64,000 bases of DNA from Sebastes aleutianus. Taxonomy: Eukaryota > Chordata > Actinopteri > Perciformes > Sebastidae. Both the position numbers and the translations under genes were made by a program. Positions 48,925 to 61,469 of the stretch are shown piece by piece. Each line of letters begins with the position of its first letter. Positions within the stretch are counted from its first letter, which is position 1. Location: NCBI GenBank assembly GCA_916700875.1, contig CAKAKS010000001.1, positions 13,951,741 to 14,015,740 of the forward strand, in the 5' to 3' direction. The notes under the pieces are model-generated. The model worked only from the letters and a program-made list of their open reading frames with translations, ran no database searches and had not been told where the DNA came from.

Positions 48925-49597
48925 TCATTGACCAGGTTTACATGCACAAAATATTCCAGTTTTTGCCCTTATTCTGAAAAAGTCAATATTTCTACTAAGC
49001 TGTTTACATGGCTAATGAAAACTAATATTCCACTAATATTCCCATTTACATGCAGCCATGCATACTCTGATTAACGTTACCGGTGGCGGACTTGTTAGAC
49101 CGTGCTAACACAGCCTCCCTCTTATATTCCTTCAACCACCTTCTTGAAACATTTGGTGTTGCGATATTTGCACATATCCAAAAACCTGTTGAAGTCTTTC
49201 ATAATGTTTAAAAGTAGGCGTGTTTCTCCTTCCGACCAGAAATGTCGGCTTTTCTTTTGATCATGCATCTCCGCAAACTGTCGACTAGTTGGTTGGTGTA
49301 CAACGTAGAGCTGGCCGTTAACAGGAAAGAGGCTGTGTGACGCAAACTGCCATAAAACACCCAATTAAGATGCATATTCTGAGTGTGCTGTATACATGTC
49401 CAAAGAATGCTCCTAAAACATGAATAATATCGGCATATTCAACATGTCTTAATCTGAAAATGCTCCATTCGGAATAAGGCCTGATTCAGAATATCCAAAC
49501 AGAATATGCTGTTTACATGACCCGTATCAAATTCACAATATTGTCATAATTCGGAATAATAGTAGAATAATAAAGTGCATGTAAACATAGTCAATGA
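48925..49597 (-). mobile_element. TIR element with a Myb/SANT-like coding remnant
   Basis: TCATTGACCAGGTTTACATG at the left and the matching inverted end at 49575-49597 agree at 21 of 23 positions. Internal words GAATATTnnnATATTCC recur in both orientations. On the minus strand 49122-49364 is open and encodes ...HFWSEGETRLLLNIMKDF and CFKKVVEGI, the W..E...LL pattern of Myb/SANT-like trihelix proteins. Such proteins accompany PIF/Harbinger transposases. The frame is a fragment. Confidence 0.75.
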
Positions 49598-49599
49598 TG

Positions 49600-51550
49600 T
49601 ATTTTCTCGTACTCTTCTTTTCAGTGTCATGGCTCAGTCAAACCAGAAAAAGATGACATACATATGGCTGGAAACAGAGTGCCTTAAATGTCCATCAGTG
49701 TCAATGCTAGCCTTAAGTACTTCCGTGGTTACAGAGCAAACAGGAACTGCTTGCAGCTAAGGCAGCATGAATTTCCCATGGTGCAGGTTCACCAGAATTA
49801 CAAACTCAGTTGTAGCATGCTGCTAACTCTATGACTCTAGGGCAACATTGTATATCCTGTTTCCATTACACGCATTGTCTCTGGCATTGAACGCAGATCA
49901 TGAGGTGCACATTTGTCAAATATGGACATAATTCCTACAGTCTGTACATAAAGCTGAAGGGGGTTAAAGCACATTTTTTTTGGAGGTAAATATCATATTT
50001 GATACAAAATCTCCCTTTTCCAAAGCAGCACCTTTACCACAGTCAGTTTCATCTTCCATGTTCATGTCTTGGACATTTAAAAAAAGAATATGTGACCTTT
50101 AATTTGTTGTGCCAACCTTTAAGCGCAGCTGACCCAGTTTAGAAATTTTTCATTCCTAAAAAAACAAAAAAAACAACCTCTCAGATCTTCTTCCTCACTT
50201 CAGGTTAGAGGAAGGCAGGCGACAGTGTGCAGCGCCGTGCTCAGCGGGAAACCATCCGTTCATTACATCAGTCAAAATCTCCATTGAGATTAATACCAAC
50301 GGGTCGCGCCACTTTATTCCTGAGGAGAAAAATGCAGTTGTCAGTCGACCTAATTGCGCTCTCATGGTGCATGAGGGCCTGCTGAGTTATTGAGAGCTCT
50401 ACCAGGAAAATCATGATCGACGAGCAGCAGGAGGGCCTGACATCGCACTTCACACACTGGCTGCTCCGTCGGGATTGGAGGGAGGGGAAGGAGAGGAACA
50501 GAGCAACATCAGAGAGACAGTCCTTATAAGTGTGGATGCAAATGAGGGCAGATCATTATTAATGCAATTTGATTTGTTAGATTGCTCTGTTATGTTGTTA
50601 TATGGCCCAGAGATGAGTATCAAATGCTTCAATTACATCTGACCAGATATTAGAATGTTTTCTGGCTTCTTTCTACTGCAGTGAAAAAAAATAAGTATAT
50701 ATCTCAACCTAATCTCCTACAAATCATGTTTAAATTTTTTTTCCATTTGGAAGATTTAGTTTTCTGCAGGGTTTATGTAGCATATCAGACTGAATGTTCA
50801 ATATAATGTATCTGCAAATTGCCAACATTTTAATTAGGTTATTCCGGCAATATCCACTCGTGGAAGCTACATTATGGCCATTAATGTGAAAGAAAAAAGA
50901 CTGTAATGATAAGTGGGTATGAGTATTTGTGCAATTGCATGTGAGTAAAGTGTGTATGTTTCATGTTTATGCATGTGTATATGTCCTCACCAACAGTGAA
51001 GTTATATAGTAAATGCTGCAGCCTGTAGGGATGACTGGCAGGGCTTGAGGCTTCTTTTGAGTGTCGGTGGTTCAGTTTAAAACTGATCCTGTCAAACTGT
51101 GTGTATTTGCTGAGTTCAAGAGTCAAACTTGAACTGTTTGAATAATTTATTGAAGCGGGATTCAAATCCGAGACGCCGCCTGAGAAGCTGCTGCCCTGCC
51201 AAGTGAGCTGAAACATCAGAGCGGCTGCTGGATGAACGTACAGGTGTTTTATGTCTGTGTCCTGCAGCGCTACATGTTCAGTGTTGTGGTTTCACTTTTC
51301 AGTACCGACAGAGAAACATACATATAGCTGCACTACTTACTGCCAAGAGCTCGACAAGATTTTCATCTGTGTGAATTCATGCTGAAAAATAAAAAAAAAA
51401 ACCTGTTAAGCAGAGAGGAGGATAGTAGTTTACAAGCATGTCAACTTTTGTGTGTGTTAATGTTTCTATGTGACAGTGTGTCGGTGTTAAAGTGTGTAAA
51501 TTAATGGGTGTGAGGTGCAGTGCTTCTAAAAATAGAAGAGGAAAAACAAG
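49600..51550. other. Intergenic segment
   Basis: No gene or clear repeat. 50200-50560 is repeat-free with balanced composition. Nothing named. Confidence 0.4.
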
Positions 51551-51555
51551 ACTCG

Positions 51556-52378
51556 GGCTGTGTTCGAATAAGCTTTTTTTTTCCTTAGGAAGGTTCCTAA
51601 GTGAGTGAAATGATCCAGAAAGCGGCAGCCATGAGGAGAGCTGGTTCGAATTCTCTTAATGCTAAGGAAAGGTGCTTCAATGCTTCCTTTCTTATCTCCT
51701 TTAGCATAGAGTACACTGGACCATCCTTTACCAAAGGAAAAACGATAATGTCGTACCACAAATCCTTGAAGCAGCAACATTTAAAGTGATACGGCAGACC
51801 TACATCAATAACATCCACCGTCCAGCCCACTTGCACGAAAAGTAATTTGTACGCCATGTAGTCTGTACTTACTGCAATGTAAACACATCAGCGTATAAAT
51901 GCTACGGTAAGAGTTAGTGACGTAGAATAAAAAGCAAGAAAGACCAGTTATGGTGGGCAGGTCAGGAGGTGGATGGGTCCAACAAACACTGGACTTTTAA
52001 CCAGGAGACCGGAGTTCGAGACTGTTGTTGACCGGTGTTTTGTTTTGGAAGTTATGTTAGTTTTTTAGTTTTTTAGTGACGTTTAGTGAGTTGTGATTTG
52101 TTTTCCCAACCATGACATTTTTCCTTAACCTAACTAACCTGGTTTTCTTGCCTAAACCTAACTGCGGATGTTAAAGTAGCGTACAAATGACACGTGAAAA
52201 GTCCAAAATTTTTATTCATGACACGGAATGCTTCATCACCACAATTGTCTTTTCCTAAGTCCTTTATGAATTCTTCTTCACATCTTTCTTTGACCTCGCA
52301 ACGTTTTCCATCAAGGTCAAGGAAGAGTGGTTAGGAAAAGACATTAGGATATCATTTCTTGACTATTCGACCGTAGCC
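51556..52378. mobile_element. TIR element carrying a nested modular element
   Basis: The left end GGCTGTGTTCGAATAAGC and, reverse complemented, the right end GGCTACGGTCGAATAGTC are imperfect inverted repeats. Both are followed inward by TCCTTAGG/TCCTAA words. The middle (about 51957-52243) carries the GGGTCCAACAAACACTGGAC, CCTTAACCTAACTAACCTGG and TGCCTAAACCTAACTG modules of the modular family in inverted orientation. Confidence 0.55.
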
Positions 52379-52389
52379 TAAGACAAAGA

Positions 52390-54655
52390 CATTAATCAAC
52401 AGATGTAGTTGACTCAGTCGATAACAGCTGAGCAAAGAATAAGGACAGAAAAAGATAGTGTAATTATATCCTGCCAATTATTTATACATTAGCCTACAAC
52501 TTTTAACTAAAGTTTGCAACATATGTTAAAGAATACATAAAGAAAATCTCCTGTGGTCCTGTATTTGATCCTTGTGTGTTTGGCCAGACTGGCCAGATTA
52601 GCAGAACAGCGACCTGACGGCTCTAACAGGAGTCAGGTCACACAGCCATATGTTTCCAAGGTGCAAATATCAGGAAGTTTTATGCAGCAAACAGAGAGGT
52701 AAGCTTTAATCCTACAGTACCAGGGAGATAACGGATAACAAGCACACAGACGCACACACACGGACACGTATACTACATAAATACAGCAAAGCTCGGATAT
52801 ACTACTATAAGGACCTGAAACACACACTCACTCAAGGAAAGACACCAATGCACAAACTGATTTATGCAGATGCACACATGCACATACTGTACATTTACAC
52901 ACACGTATACTATAGAAATACACAGAACACACACATGCATCTTGTGTAGCAGGTAATTCCCACGGCGTCCTGAGCCAGAACACAGGATGACCTCTAATTT
53001 AAAAAATCCAACTCGCCACGTTAGACAGCATGAATAATGCAAGAGGCCAGTCTGCTTGTATTATTACCAGGAGGAGGATGCAATTACATTTCCCTCAGGT
53101 GCTCAAGTGCTGTAGAGTAAAAGAGAAGAGGAAGGAAAAAAAACAAACACACGAGGAGAACCAAGAATCATTTTGGGATTATGTAGCAGAGGTTTTGGTG
53201 GGCGTCTAGGGAGCAGACCTGGACGTTGCTCTGTAATTGTGTGGCTGTTTTCTTGCTTACATACCCCAGGACTGCAGGGCAAAGTTATTGCTCAGCTCGA
53301 TAAGGAGTTAATTAAAACAGATTGGAAGTTTTTATTGTGTTCCTTTACAGCTTTAAATGTTTCGGTGCTTATTTGGAACACACTGATAATGATGTGTTTG
53401 GCCTTTTAGCTTTGCCCCCCGTACAATTAATAATCTGATTGAAAAAGTTTCCTTTGCTGTGGAGGTTTACACTTAAAACAACTAGTTATTATTCTGTGGT
53501 AATACTTCTTTGTTGGTGTTACTAAATCAAGTATATGCCACAACTTATTACACTACTACGTCACCACACTCCTGGCACACTTTCTTAGTGTTTACTGTTT
53601 TGCCATGGATGGGTTCACATTGTACATAATTGAATGCCTGGTCCGTTTCATACAGGCGCTAAAGGTTGCGTTGGTATCGTAATTATTTTGTTTTGTTTCA
53701 ATTTACAATGTTTACAACATCATGCGTTTAAAACTGCAACCGTAATCTGGGAGAAAATACATTTCCCTCGAAACGTGATTGCAGTTTAGTTGTATGGGAA
53801 CATTATTAGAGACAGGGTTGCACCTTGGTGTGTCATTTTCAGCTATCAATGATACTGAACTGTAGTACAACTGTTGTTCTCAGCCAGCAATGATGACAGG
53901 ATACAGCAAATACTGATACTGATAACTAATAAATACTACTATCTTCAGCTATATGAAAAATGTTTTACTGTCATTTAAAAGAAGGAAAACAATATGAAAG
54001 TCAGCCTCAGGAACATAACTAATAGTATTTTAATCTGTGGATGAAAAATAATGACAAATGACAGAACAATGTGAAATGAACTTTGACCTTGTCAGAGTCA
54101 GAGCGGCTGCCTGTGCACACTAACTTTACGCCGTAGGGTTGCATGCAAACCTGCTAGCAAACACAAAGCCGGTCTATGTTACTCACAGGATACAAATGTA
54201 GAGCAAACAGCGTATATGAGTCACATGATATATATAAATATATATAAATATATATAAAACATATTGCTTGTTTAGATAACCTGCTTTGGCTGAAAACTGG
54301 TGAGATGTTGATAAAACATGACACGAGAGCAAATGTAACAATGTTTATTCAAATGTTGGTTACAGCATCAGGAAGAACTGTGTAATAACTAAAGCTAATG
54401 TGCTTGTCCTCATCTACTTGTCTGTTTCTTTCAACAGGCAGGCCAGGTTTTCTTCCTTGAGGCGCATCCGAAATAGCACAACGAGGAGTTACATCAGATC
54501 CTGTGGCCTCTGAAGCCTCAGTTCGGCCACACTCAGCTGCTCTGCGTATCCCTGCAACTCAGTGATGGACCAAAAGTCAGGAGGGGGGGGGGGACATGTG
54601 GCGCGGTCGTGCAAAGTGTTTGTTGGTGGGAGCCTGGATCATGGTCGTATTGTCC
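52390..54655. other. Intergenic segment with candidate conserved block
   Basis: 53170-53460 is repeat-free with AGTTAATTAAAACAGATTGG and GTACAATTAATAATCTGATT words, suggestive of an enhancer but untested. 52735-52940 is CA-rich. An AT-only 12-bp tandem (ATATATATAAAT) lies at 54228-54257. A 12-G run lies at about 54582-54593. Confidence 0.35.
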
Positions 54656-54662
54656 AGTCATG

Positions 54663-55169
54663 CAGCAGTTCGTGAAATAGTCACAAAATTGAATGTACTA
54701 ATTTGTATACATAGACACAAATTTCTCTTTTTTTGTGATGGTCAGAACAAAATCAATTCATATGTAATCCATATAATTGTGAACCAGGCAGTATAGAGAG
54801 GTGAATGCTGCGTAGGTATGAGGTCAGGGTGGATGGGTGGGTCAAAAAACACTAGACTTTCGCCCCACAGGAGATCGCTGTTTGTGTCCCGTGTGAAACC
54901 AGAAGTCAATGTTGATTTATTTGTTGCATAACTTCCATACTTAAGTTACAGCACTTCCGGAGTTATTTTAACCCAAACCACAATCTTTTCCTAAACCTGA
55001 CTAAGTAGTTATGGTGCCTAATCCTAACCAAGTTGATCTTTTCCGAAACCTAACTGAATAGTCACGTGTTGTTGAAAGTCGTGCTGAGCGTCACGAAAAA
55101 AAGGGAAAAGTTGTGTCTATGTACATGAATCAAATAGATTAAATTTCGTGACTATTTCACAAACGGCTG
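54663..55169. mobile_element. 507-bp element with about 85-bp inverted ends
   Basis: The left arm 54663-54745 (TTCGTGAAATAGTCACAAAA, ACATAGACACAAATTTCTC, TTTTTTTGTGATGGTCAG) and right arm 55084-55169 are inverted copies. Between them, in inverted orientation, are the AACACTAGACTTTCGCC, AACTTCCATACTTAAGTTAC, CACTTCCGGAGTTATTTTAA and AATCTTTTCCTAAACCTGAC modules shared with the other family members. Confidence 0.85.
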
Positions 55170-55179
55170 TTAAACTGTG

Positions 55180-56870
55180 TTGGATTCATTTGGGTAAGTG
55201 AGAGCAGTTTGGTGACATTTCGTGGACGACTATGGAAATAGTGAGGAGACAAAAGTAAAGTTTCAAGTCAACTTTATGCATATTGCCAGGAATCTGGAGC
55301 AGGCAGTGACACATGGAATGCCAGTCGTCTGTTTGATTGACGTCTACTTATAAAACAATCCTGTCCTGTTTCACCACAGAGAGAAAAAAAACAAACAAAA
55401 CTTAATGGAGGAGAAATTGATCCTCACTGTCGCCAGTTTTCTCATTATCTGTGATGCATCTTTTCTCGAGCACAGAGACTGATCCAGATGTGCAGCAGCG
55501 TGGAAGAAAATCTCTGAAATCCCAGCAATACAACAAAAGACAGTGTTGTACAACATGTTATCAGCCAATCAACAACACGTTCTCCCCCATCAATGGCTTC
55601 AATGAGCATACACATTTACAGAAAAAGACATCAGAGTAAATGAGTATACATTCGAGTTATGCTTCATATTGAAAAATATATATTTTTTTCCCAGTGTGGC
55701 ACTCTATCTTGTGCAGACTTGCCAGATTTACCTTAAATGACCAAAACTTTGAGAACCCCTGAACTAAAATAAAAACTCTGCAAGAGTGCAGCAGCTGCTC
55801 TTGTCCGTGAGCATTTTTCTGTTCAGTTTGCTCTTTTAGTGAAACAACAAGGGGAACTGTAGCCTTGGTAGTTGCTTGATGGAAGGATAAAAGTGTGTCT
55901 TTTGAAAACTCAAGAGCTGGAATCAAGTGCCATCCGAAGGTGACACGATTGCTCCGAGCTGCACTCCAAAAGTCTGAAGTGTGTCCAGTTTTTTAGTATA
56001 TACTGCACCACCAAATGTCATTATATTTCGAAAAAGAGTTGGTCTTACTAATACATAATTTGAGCCTTTTGAAAAAAGAAAAAGTCTTGCATATGAGGCC
56101 TAGACTTTTCTGTCACTTTATCTGCCATTTGATAGCACTTCCTTATGTAAAGTTGGAGTCAAACATCTCAAACAGACGTGTTTTCAAATGTTGTAAACGA
56201 AGGAAATGCTTCACCACAGATCAGGATGATTGATCCTGGGTCGCTTGAGTTCTCTTCAACCAGCTGACAAGTGCTGATGTCAGACACGCTGCAACCTTTG
56301 AGATACCAACATCGATCAGCTTATGCACAGCTGCTGAACTCAGGTTTAACACGGGCACCGGGTCTGTGTGTGTGTGTGTGTTTCATGCATTTCTTTTTAT
56401 TTGACAGTGAAACTGTCTGTCTTTTTCTTAATCTTTCGTGTTTTCCATCTTAGGTTCATCCACAAATCTATTTCAAATTATTCTAATAATACAGTCCACG
56501 CATAAAAAATGCAAATAGCTCTCCGCAAAAATATTGCTTGATGCACCATGAAGTCGTTTGACTCTGAAAACCAGATAATATGTTTTTACTTGTTTGTATC
56601 CTCGACTGCCGTCTCGTAACTGTCTGCAAACCGCTCCTTTGTTGTGGAGCGGTTTATAGCCTGAGCCAGCAGAGCACGGTTATCTAAAATTGGATGGTTA
56701 TTCCTACATTTTGGACTTTCTGTGCTGTCCGTTCCCTCTAAAGTCACCACTGTCGCTACGGTCTGCTCTTGGTCAATGATGCAAATGTAGCTGTTTTAAA
56801 TGCTGGTGTGAGCCTTTAGACTCGCCACTGAGAAATCTAAATTGGAGATGTGTTTTCAGAAAGAGCAGTT
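55180..56870. other. Intergenic segment
   Basis: No gene. GT run at 56365-56381. Nothing else recognised. Confidence 0.4.
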
Positions 56871-56878
56871 GTTCTATA

Positions 56879-57332
56879 TTAAAGGCAGGGTGGGTGATCT
56901 TGATCAGCAGCTCACAGCAAAAAGTCCCTAAATCTAGAGAGAAAGTCACCAAGTTGGCAACACTGACAATCCATCCCTTTAGGCCTCCATCCAGAGCCAC
57001 TCCCTCAAAATTATCATAATGAACGTAAACAACCAACATGGCTATTGTTAGTACTCACAGGTGTCAATCTAGCAGCTGTGGAAGACTCTGGTGATGCACA
57101 ATGAGTGCACGGGTGTGTTGCGCTGGTAGGTAGGCAGGTAGCTCGTCCAATCATTACTTTCGGCATGAATAAAATGATTGGACGGGTTTATTACAGTCCT
57201 GCAACAGCCACTAATACAGGATGTTTATGTCAGAGCATTTGATTTATTGATTGCTATCAAGATGTAATGCCAATTTCAACTAATATAACAAAAAAAAAAT
57301 GTTTCTAAAATCTTTACCATCCCTACCTTTAA
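56879..57332. mobile_element. 454-bp TIR element (TTAAAGGCAGGGTGGGTGAT ends)
   Basis: TTAAAGGCAGGGTGGGTGAT at the left and, reverse complemented, TTAAAGGTAGGGATGGTAAA at the right. The interior includes AAAATGATTGGACGGGTTTA. No transposase. Confidence 0.75.
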
Positions 57333-57339
57333 GTGCCCT

Positions 57340-60300
57340 CATCCTGGTTTATACCTCATCTTGGAGCCAGGTCTAAATGCAATAAACATTTAGATTTTGG
57401 CATTTTGGACCCCCGACTGTGTCAGTGTTAATGTCCTCCTCTTACCCCGCTGTGCTACACAGCACCGCAGATGTGACTGGACATTTGTAATTCTGCTTTG
57501 CTTGGTTATAATTGTCCAATTACTTCTGGTTTTCTAGGTCAAACCTTTTTTTTTTTTTTTTATTCTTTGTTAAAATAACAGCAGTGAACTGGGTTTATCT
57601 TAGCAAACATCTGCACAGAGGATCTGTCCGGCCCTGTGGTGTATCCATCTAAATTACAACAACATTAGGCCACTGACTTCTGGGACTGTGTGTGCAAGAC
57701 ATGTGGCGCTTATGAAAGCAGAAATGATTCCTTTTTCCTCCTCCTCGTCCTCAGCTCCTCATCCTCCCTCTGTCTCTCTCTCTCTCATTCATTCTGGGCC
57801 TCGCTCTCTCATCTCCTCTGTATTGTCCTATGAAGGCCGAAGCCCAGCTGTATTCCCGTGGGGCAGAATGAACAGATGTAGCCGACGTAGAGGAAGAGGC
57901 CGAGATGAGCAACCGAAGCCCGGCTGCCTTCTGCAAATTTGACTCTCAAATATAAAAAAAAAAAGAAGGAAAATGAGGAAACATTGCACACTATGTGAGT
58001 CATCAGGACTATAATGCTCCCCATCCTCCCTCCTCTTTCTCTTCCTCTTTCTTCATGCTTCACAGCACATTTTGTATGTTTTAATATTTTGTTTCATATG
58101 CTATTTGTCCGTGGCAAAGTAAGCCATTTTCCTCCGGGGAGATGGAACTTGTTCTCTCACTAATTCAACAGTAAAGACTGTATTTTGTACTTTTAATGTT
58201 TAATGTAGGAAAGTTAATATTAATTCTACCAGAGGCAGTTTATTTAAAGCAGCACTTCTTAGTGGCTTTACTTTGTAATATATGGAAAAGCTGCAGCACT
58301 GTTAAATAATATATAAATACACACACACACGTTACCGTGTAAAACATTAATAAAATGTTCACCAGCTTATAGGCATGCGTGTCTGTTGTATGCATATTTG
58401 TAAACATGTGCATATTTATGTGTGTGGGTGCACACAGAATAGACTAATTAATCACTTTCGGGCATCTCATTTGTAAATCCCTGCGATAACACAATAGTGT
58501 ATAAAAATGATTTCACTTTTTAACCACTTTTTTTAACCCATTTTCTCCAATGGGTGTACTCCTTCCAGAAAGGAAGAGGGCCTCACATCCATAGATACTA
58601 TATACATTTGCCATGTTTAGTTACACCATCAACCATGACTGAAATAACCACATTGCTGCTGTATAACTGTTGTGGTACAAGTACAACTAACTGGGGAAGG
58701 CAGCTGACGCTAACGTTAAAGTACAACCGATAGCTTGAATCAAGTAACAAATACATATTTTCAGAACTTACAATGTAGTTTGACGTTGCTCACTTTTCTC
58801 CAAGCCCTCTCAGGTAGAACACAGGCGTAATTAATAACACTAATTAAGGCCCTGATCCATTGAGGTATGTCAGGGCCCTGGTAATGTGCACGCTGGCTCA
58901 TAAGAGTGGCTGTGACACACTAATGACATTATTAATTTGATCAATTACACATGTGTTTACCCTGCACCGTGTGAAAATGTTGCTTGGCATTTGGTCACAA
59001 CACCTTAAGAACACTTGTTTAATGCTATTATTCATCATATGCAATGTCCAAATTCAGTCGTTCATCCATAACAAACACTCAATAGTTTACTCTATAGTAG
59101 CATTGAATTGACACCAGGTCATTTACATGTCTAGCAAAAGTAGTGGAGCACTGCATTGTGAGACTTAAATACCAAAAGCCACTGTGTAGTGCTCCCTCAT
59201 TCACTGTATAGTGGTAGTAGTATGGTGCATAAAGTATGTTCTAATAGTTTGAACACTTAAATTAAATGGTGCTGTAAATATAATGCAATAGATGGCAAAC
59301 AGGAAGTGACTTTGGACACAGCTGTGAGTTTATTTTGGTTATAATGACAAACTGCTCTGAGTCACTCTCCAGTGAATGATGTCACACTGACCTGTGTGTG
59401 CGTGCGTGTGTATGTGTGTGTGTGTGTGTGTTTGAGCCGATTTGTATGCATGTGTGTGTTTTCTCAAAGATTCAGGCATATGTGCGTGTGTGCGTGTGTG
59501 CGTGTGTGTGTGTGTGTGTTTGTGTCTAATTATAGTGAGTGCTTTGTGGAGCATCTCACTGTGATCGGTCCTCACTGAGTCTGACAATCACATCAATAGG
59601 AGCTTGACGATGATGGATTCCCCTCCGCTGCAACGCCAAAACACACACACACACACACTTTTGCAAATGCACTCTGCACATGTGCATTCACTATCCCACA
59701 TTCTGCATTTCTCCCTCACTCCCTCACACACAAATAAACACACACGGTCTGTCCGTGTACACATGAAAAAGCATGCTGCAATTTCTCTTTTCCACCTTTC
59801 TCTCTCTCTCTCTCTCTCTCACTCACACTCACACATTCACAAACAGACACACAAACACCCTCACAGGCATCACCTTAATTATAATTCGGTGCTGTTGTTG
59901 CACAGAGGACGGCTGGTGACTGCTGAATGGTTGGGATAGAGGAAAACAGGGCAACACACACACACACACACACACACACAGCATGTTTACAGTAGCAGGA
60001 GCAAAACTGTACAGTAAGCCTCTCGGAGGTTAAAGATAGTTTTGCTGAATTGCTGGATGTGTTACTGGCAGAAACATTTAGATTTCAGGTGCTTGGCGTC
60101 TCTGTGCAGCAGCTCAGCCAGTCCTCTACCTCTTCATCCCAATTTATCAGCTGCTGCTTTTTTTGTCTTCTATTTTTAATTATCTTGATCAACCTGCACT
60201 ATCACTACCATTTTAAAAACAATAGGCAAGTCATCAGCAATCTCCACCTAAGACATGGAATAAATGTGGACTAGCAGAGTGTCCTGAGATCATTACTGTA

Positions 60301-60970
60301 GCACAAATTTAATATTAATTGATGGTACAGACACAAAATGGGACACCTTCTCAACACAGAGGAAACAATAAATCAGAATGTACAACCTGTGCAGTATCCT
60401 AAATCTCTTTAACAATGTTAACCACACATGTAATGTGCTAGTAATTAATTATTTAGTGATTCTTCTTCATGTGGTTGGCTGGACAATCAGACCACGTGAC
60501 CTTAATGGGATTTCCAGCAGCTCGTATCAGTGATCTAACATGATCAGCAAAGCCTCTTCCTGCACCTCCCGTGTTGCACCCACTGCACGTTTAACAACCA
60601 TACAGACAGAAATCTGTGATGGAAGACCAAAAAACAAAGCACATTCAAGACCAAACATACTATAAGTGTTTTGTCATTTATCCCTCAACATGTGTAAGAT
60701 GTAAATATCTACTAAATGTACACTGTGACTTCCTTAAGGACTAATACATGTAAATATGCTCATTGGATCAAAATGCTTGCCAAATTAAAATACTACTATT
60801 ATAATTACCTACATTTTATAGATACTTATGCATATTTTTTATATATTGCATGTACATTTATTGTGCTTGTTTTCCATGTTGAATAATACATATGTTGAAA
60901 GAGATGCATTAACTCCTTTTTGGCCATTGAATTGTCATGTTGAACAGCAGCTGTAACACCTGTATGGATG
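57340..60970. other. Intergenic segment with a microsatellite cluster
   Basis: No gene. Five simple repeats cluster: GT at 59393-59431 and 59480-59524, CA at 59640-59659, CT at 59799-59820 and CA at 59953-59980. T run at 57546-57563. One interspersed repeat copy at 58808-58920 (ACACAGGCGTAATTAATAAC, GGGCCCTGGTAATGTGCACG). Confidence 0.6.
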
Positions 60971-60980
60971 ATCGAAACCA

Positions 60981-61462
60981 ATGTATCCTCATACAATGTT
61001 TCGTATGATATCTTATGATGATAGTAGTAGTAGTAGTAGTAGTTTTGTTATTTATCGTGCGTTTTAATACGAATGTCCAGTAACATGAGTGATCAGTGCA
61101 CCAGCACCAGCACAAGCCCCTGCAGTGTTTAGGCAACAAAACTACTTGGTTAGGTTTAGGAAAAGGTTGTGGTTTGGCTTAAAATAAGTATGCAAGTGGC
61201 GTTATTTAAGTATGGAAGTTACGTGAAAAATAAGTAAATGTTGACTTTGGTTTCACACGGGACACAAACAGCGGACTCCTGGGTGAAAATCCTGTGTTTT
61301 TTGACCCAACCGTCCAACCCCACTGGACTTTATCGCTTTTTACGTCACCTGTCCTGGCACACAATTACATGGATTACATACAAATTGATTAAGTGGGTTA
61401 TATACAAATTATAGTGAATTACTTTTCATAGGTATAGCTACGAATGGTGTACGAGAACAGCC
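60981..61462 (+). mobile_element. Modular TIR element, most complete copy
   Basis: Left end ATGTATCCTCATACAATGTT. Then a TAG trinucleotide run (61022-61043), ACGAATGTCCAGTAACATG, TTTAGGCAACAAAACTACTT, GGTTAGGTTTAGGAAAAGGT, AAGTATGGAAGTTACGTGAA, TTTCACACGGGACACAAACA, CTCCTGGGTGAAAATCCTGT and TTTTTTGACCCAACC. Right end GGTATAGCTACGAATGGTGT, weakly inverted to the left end. No coding capacity. Confidence 0.75.
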
Positions 61463-61469
61463 TTTCTAA

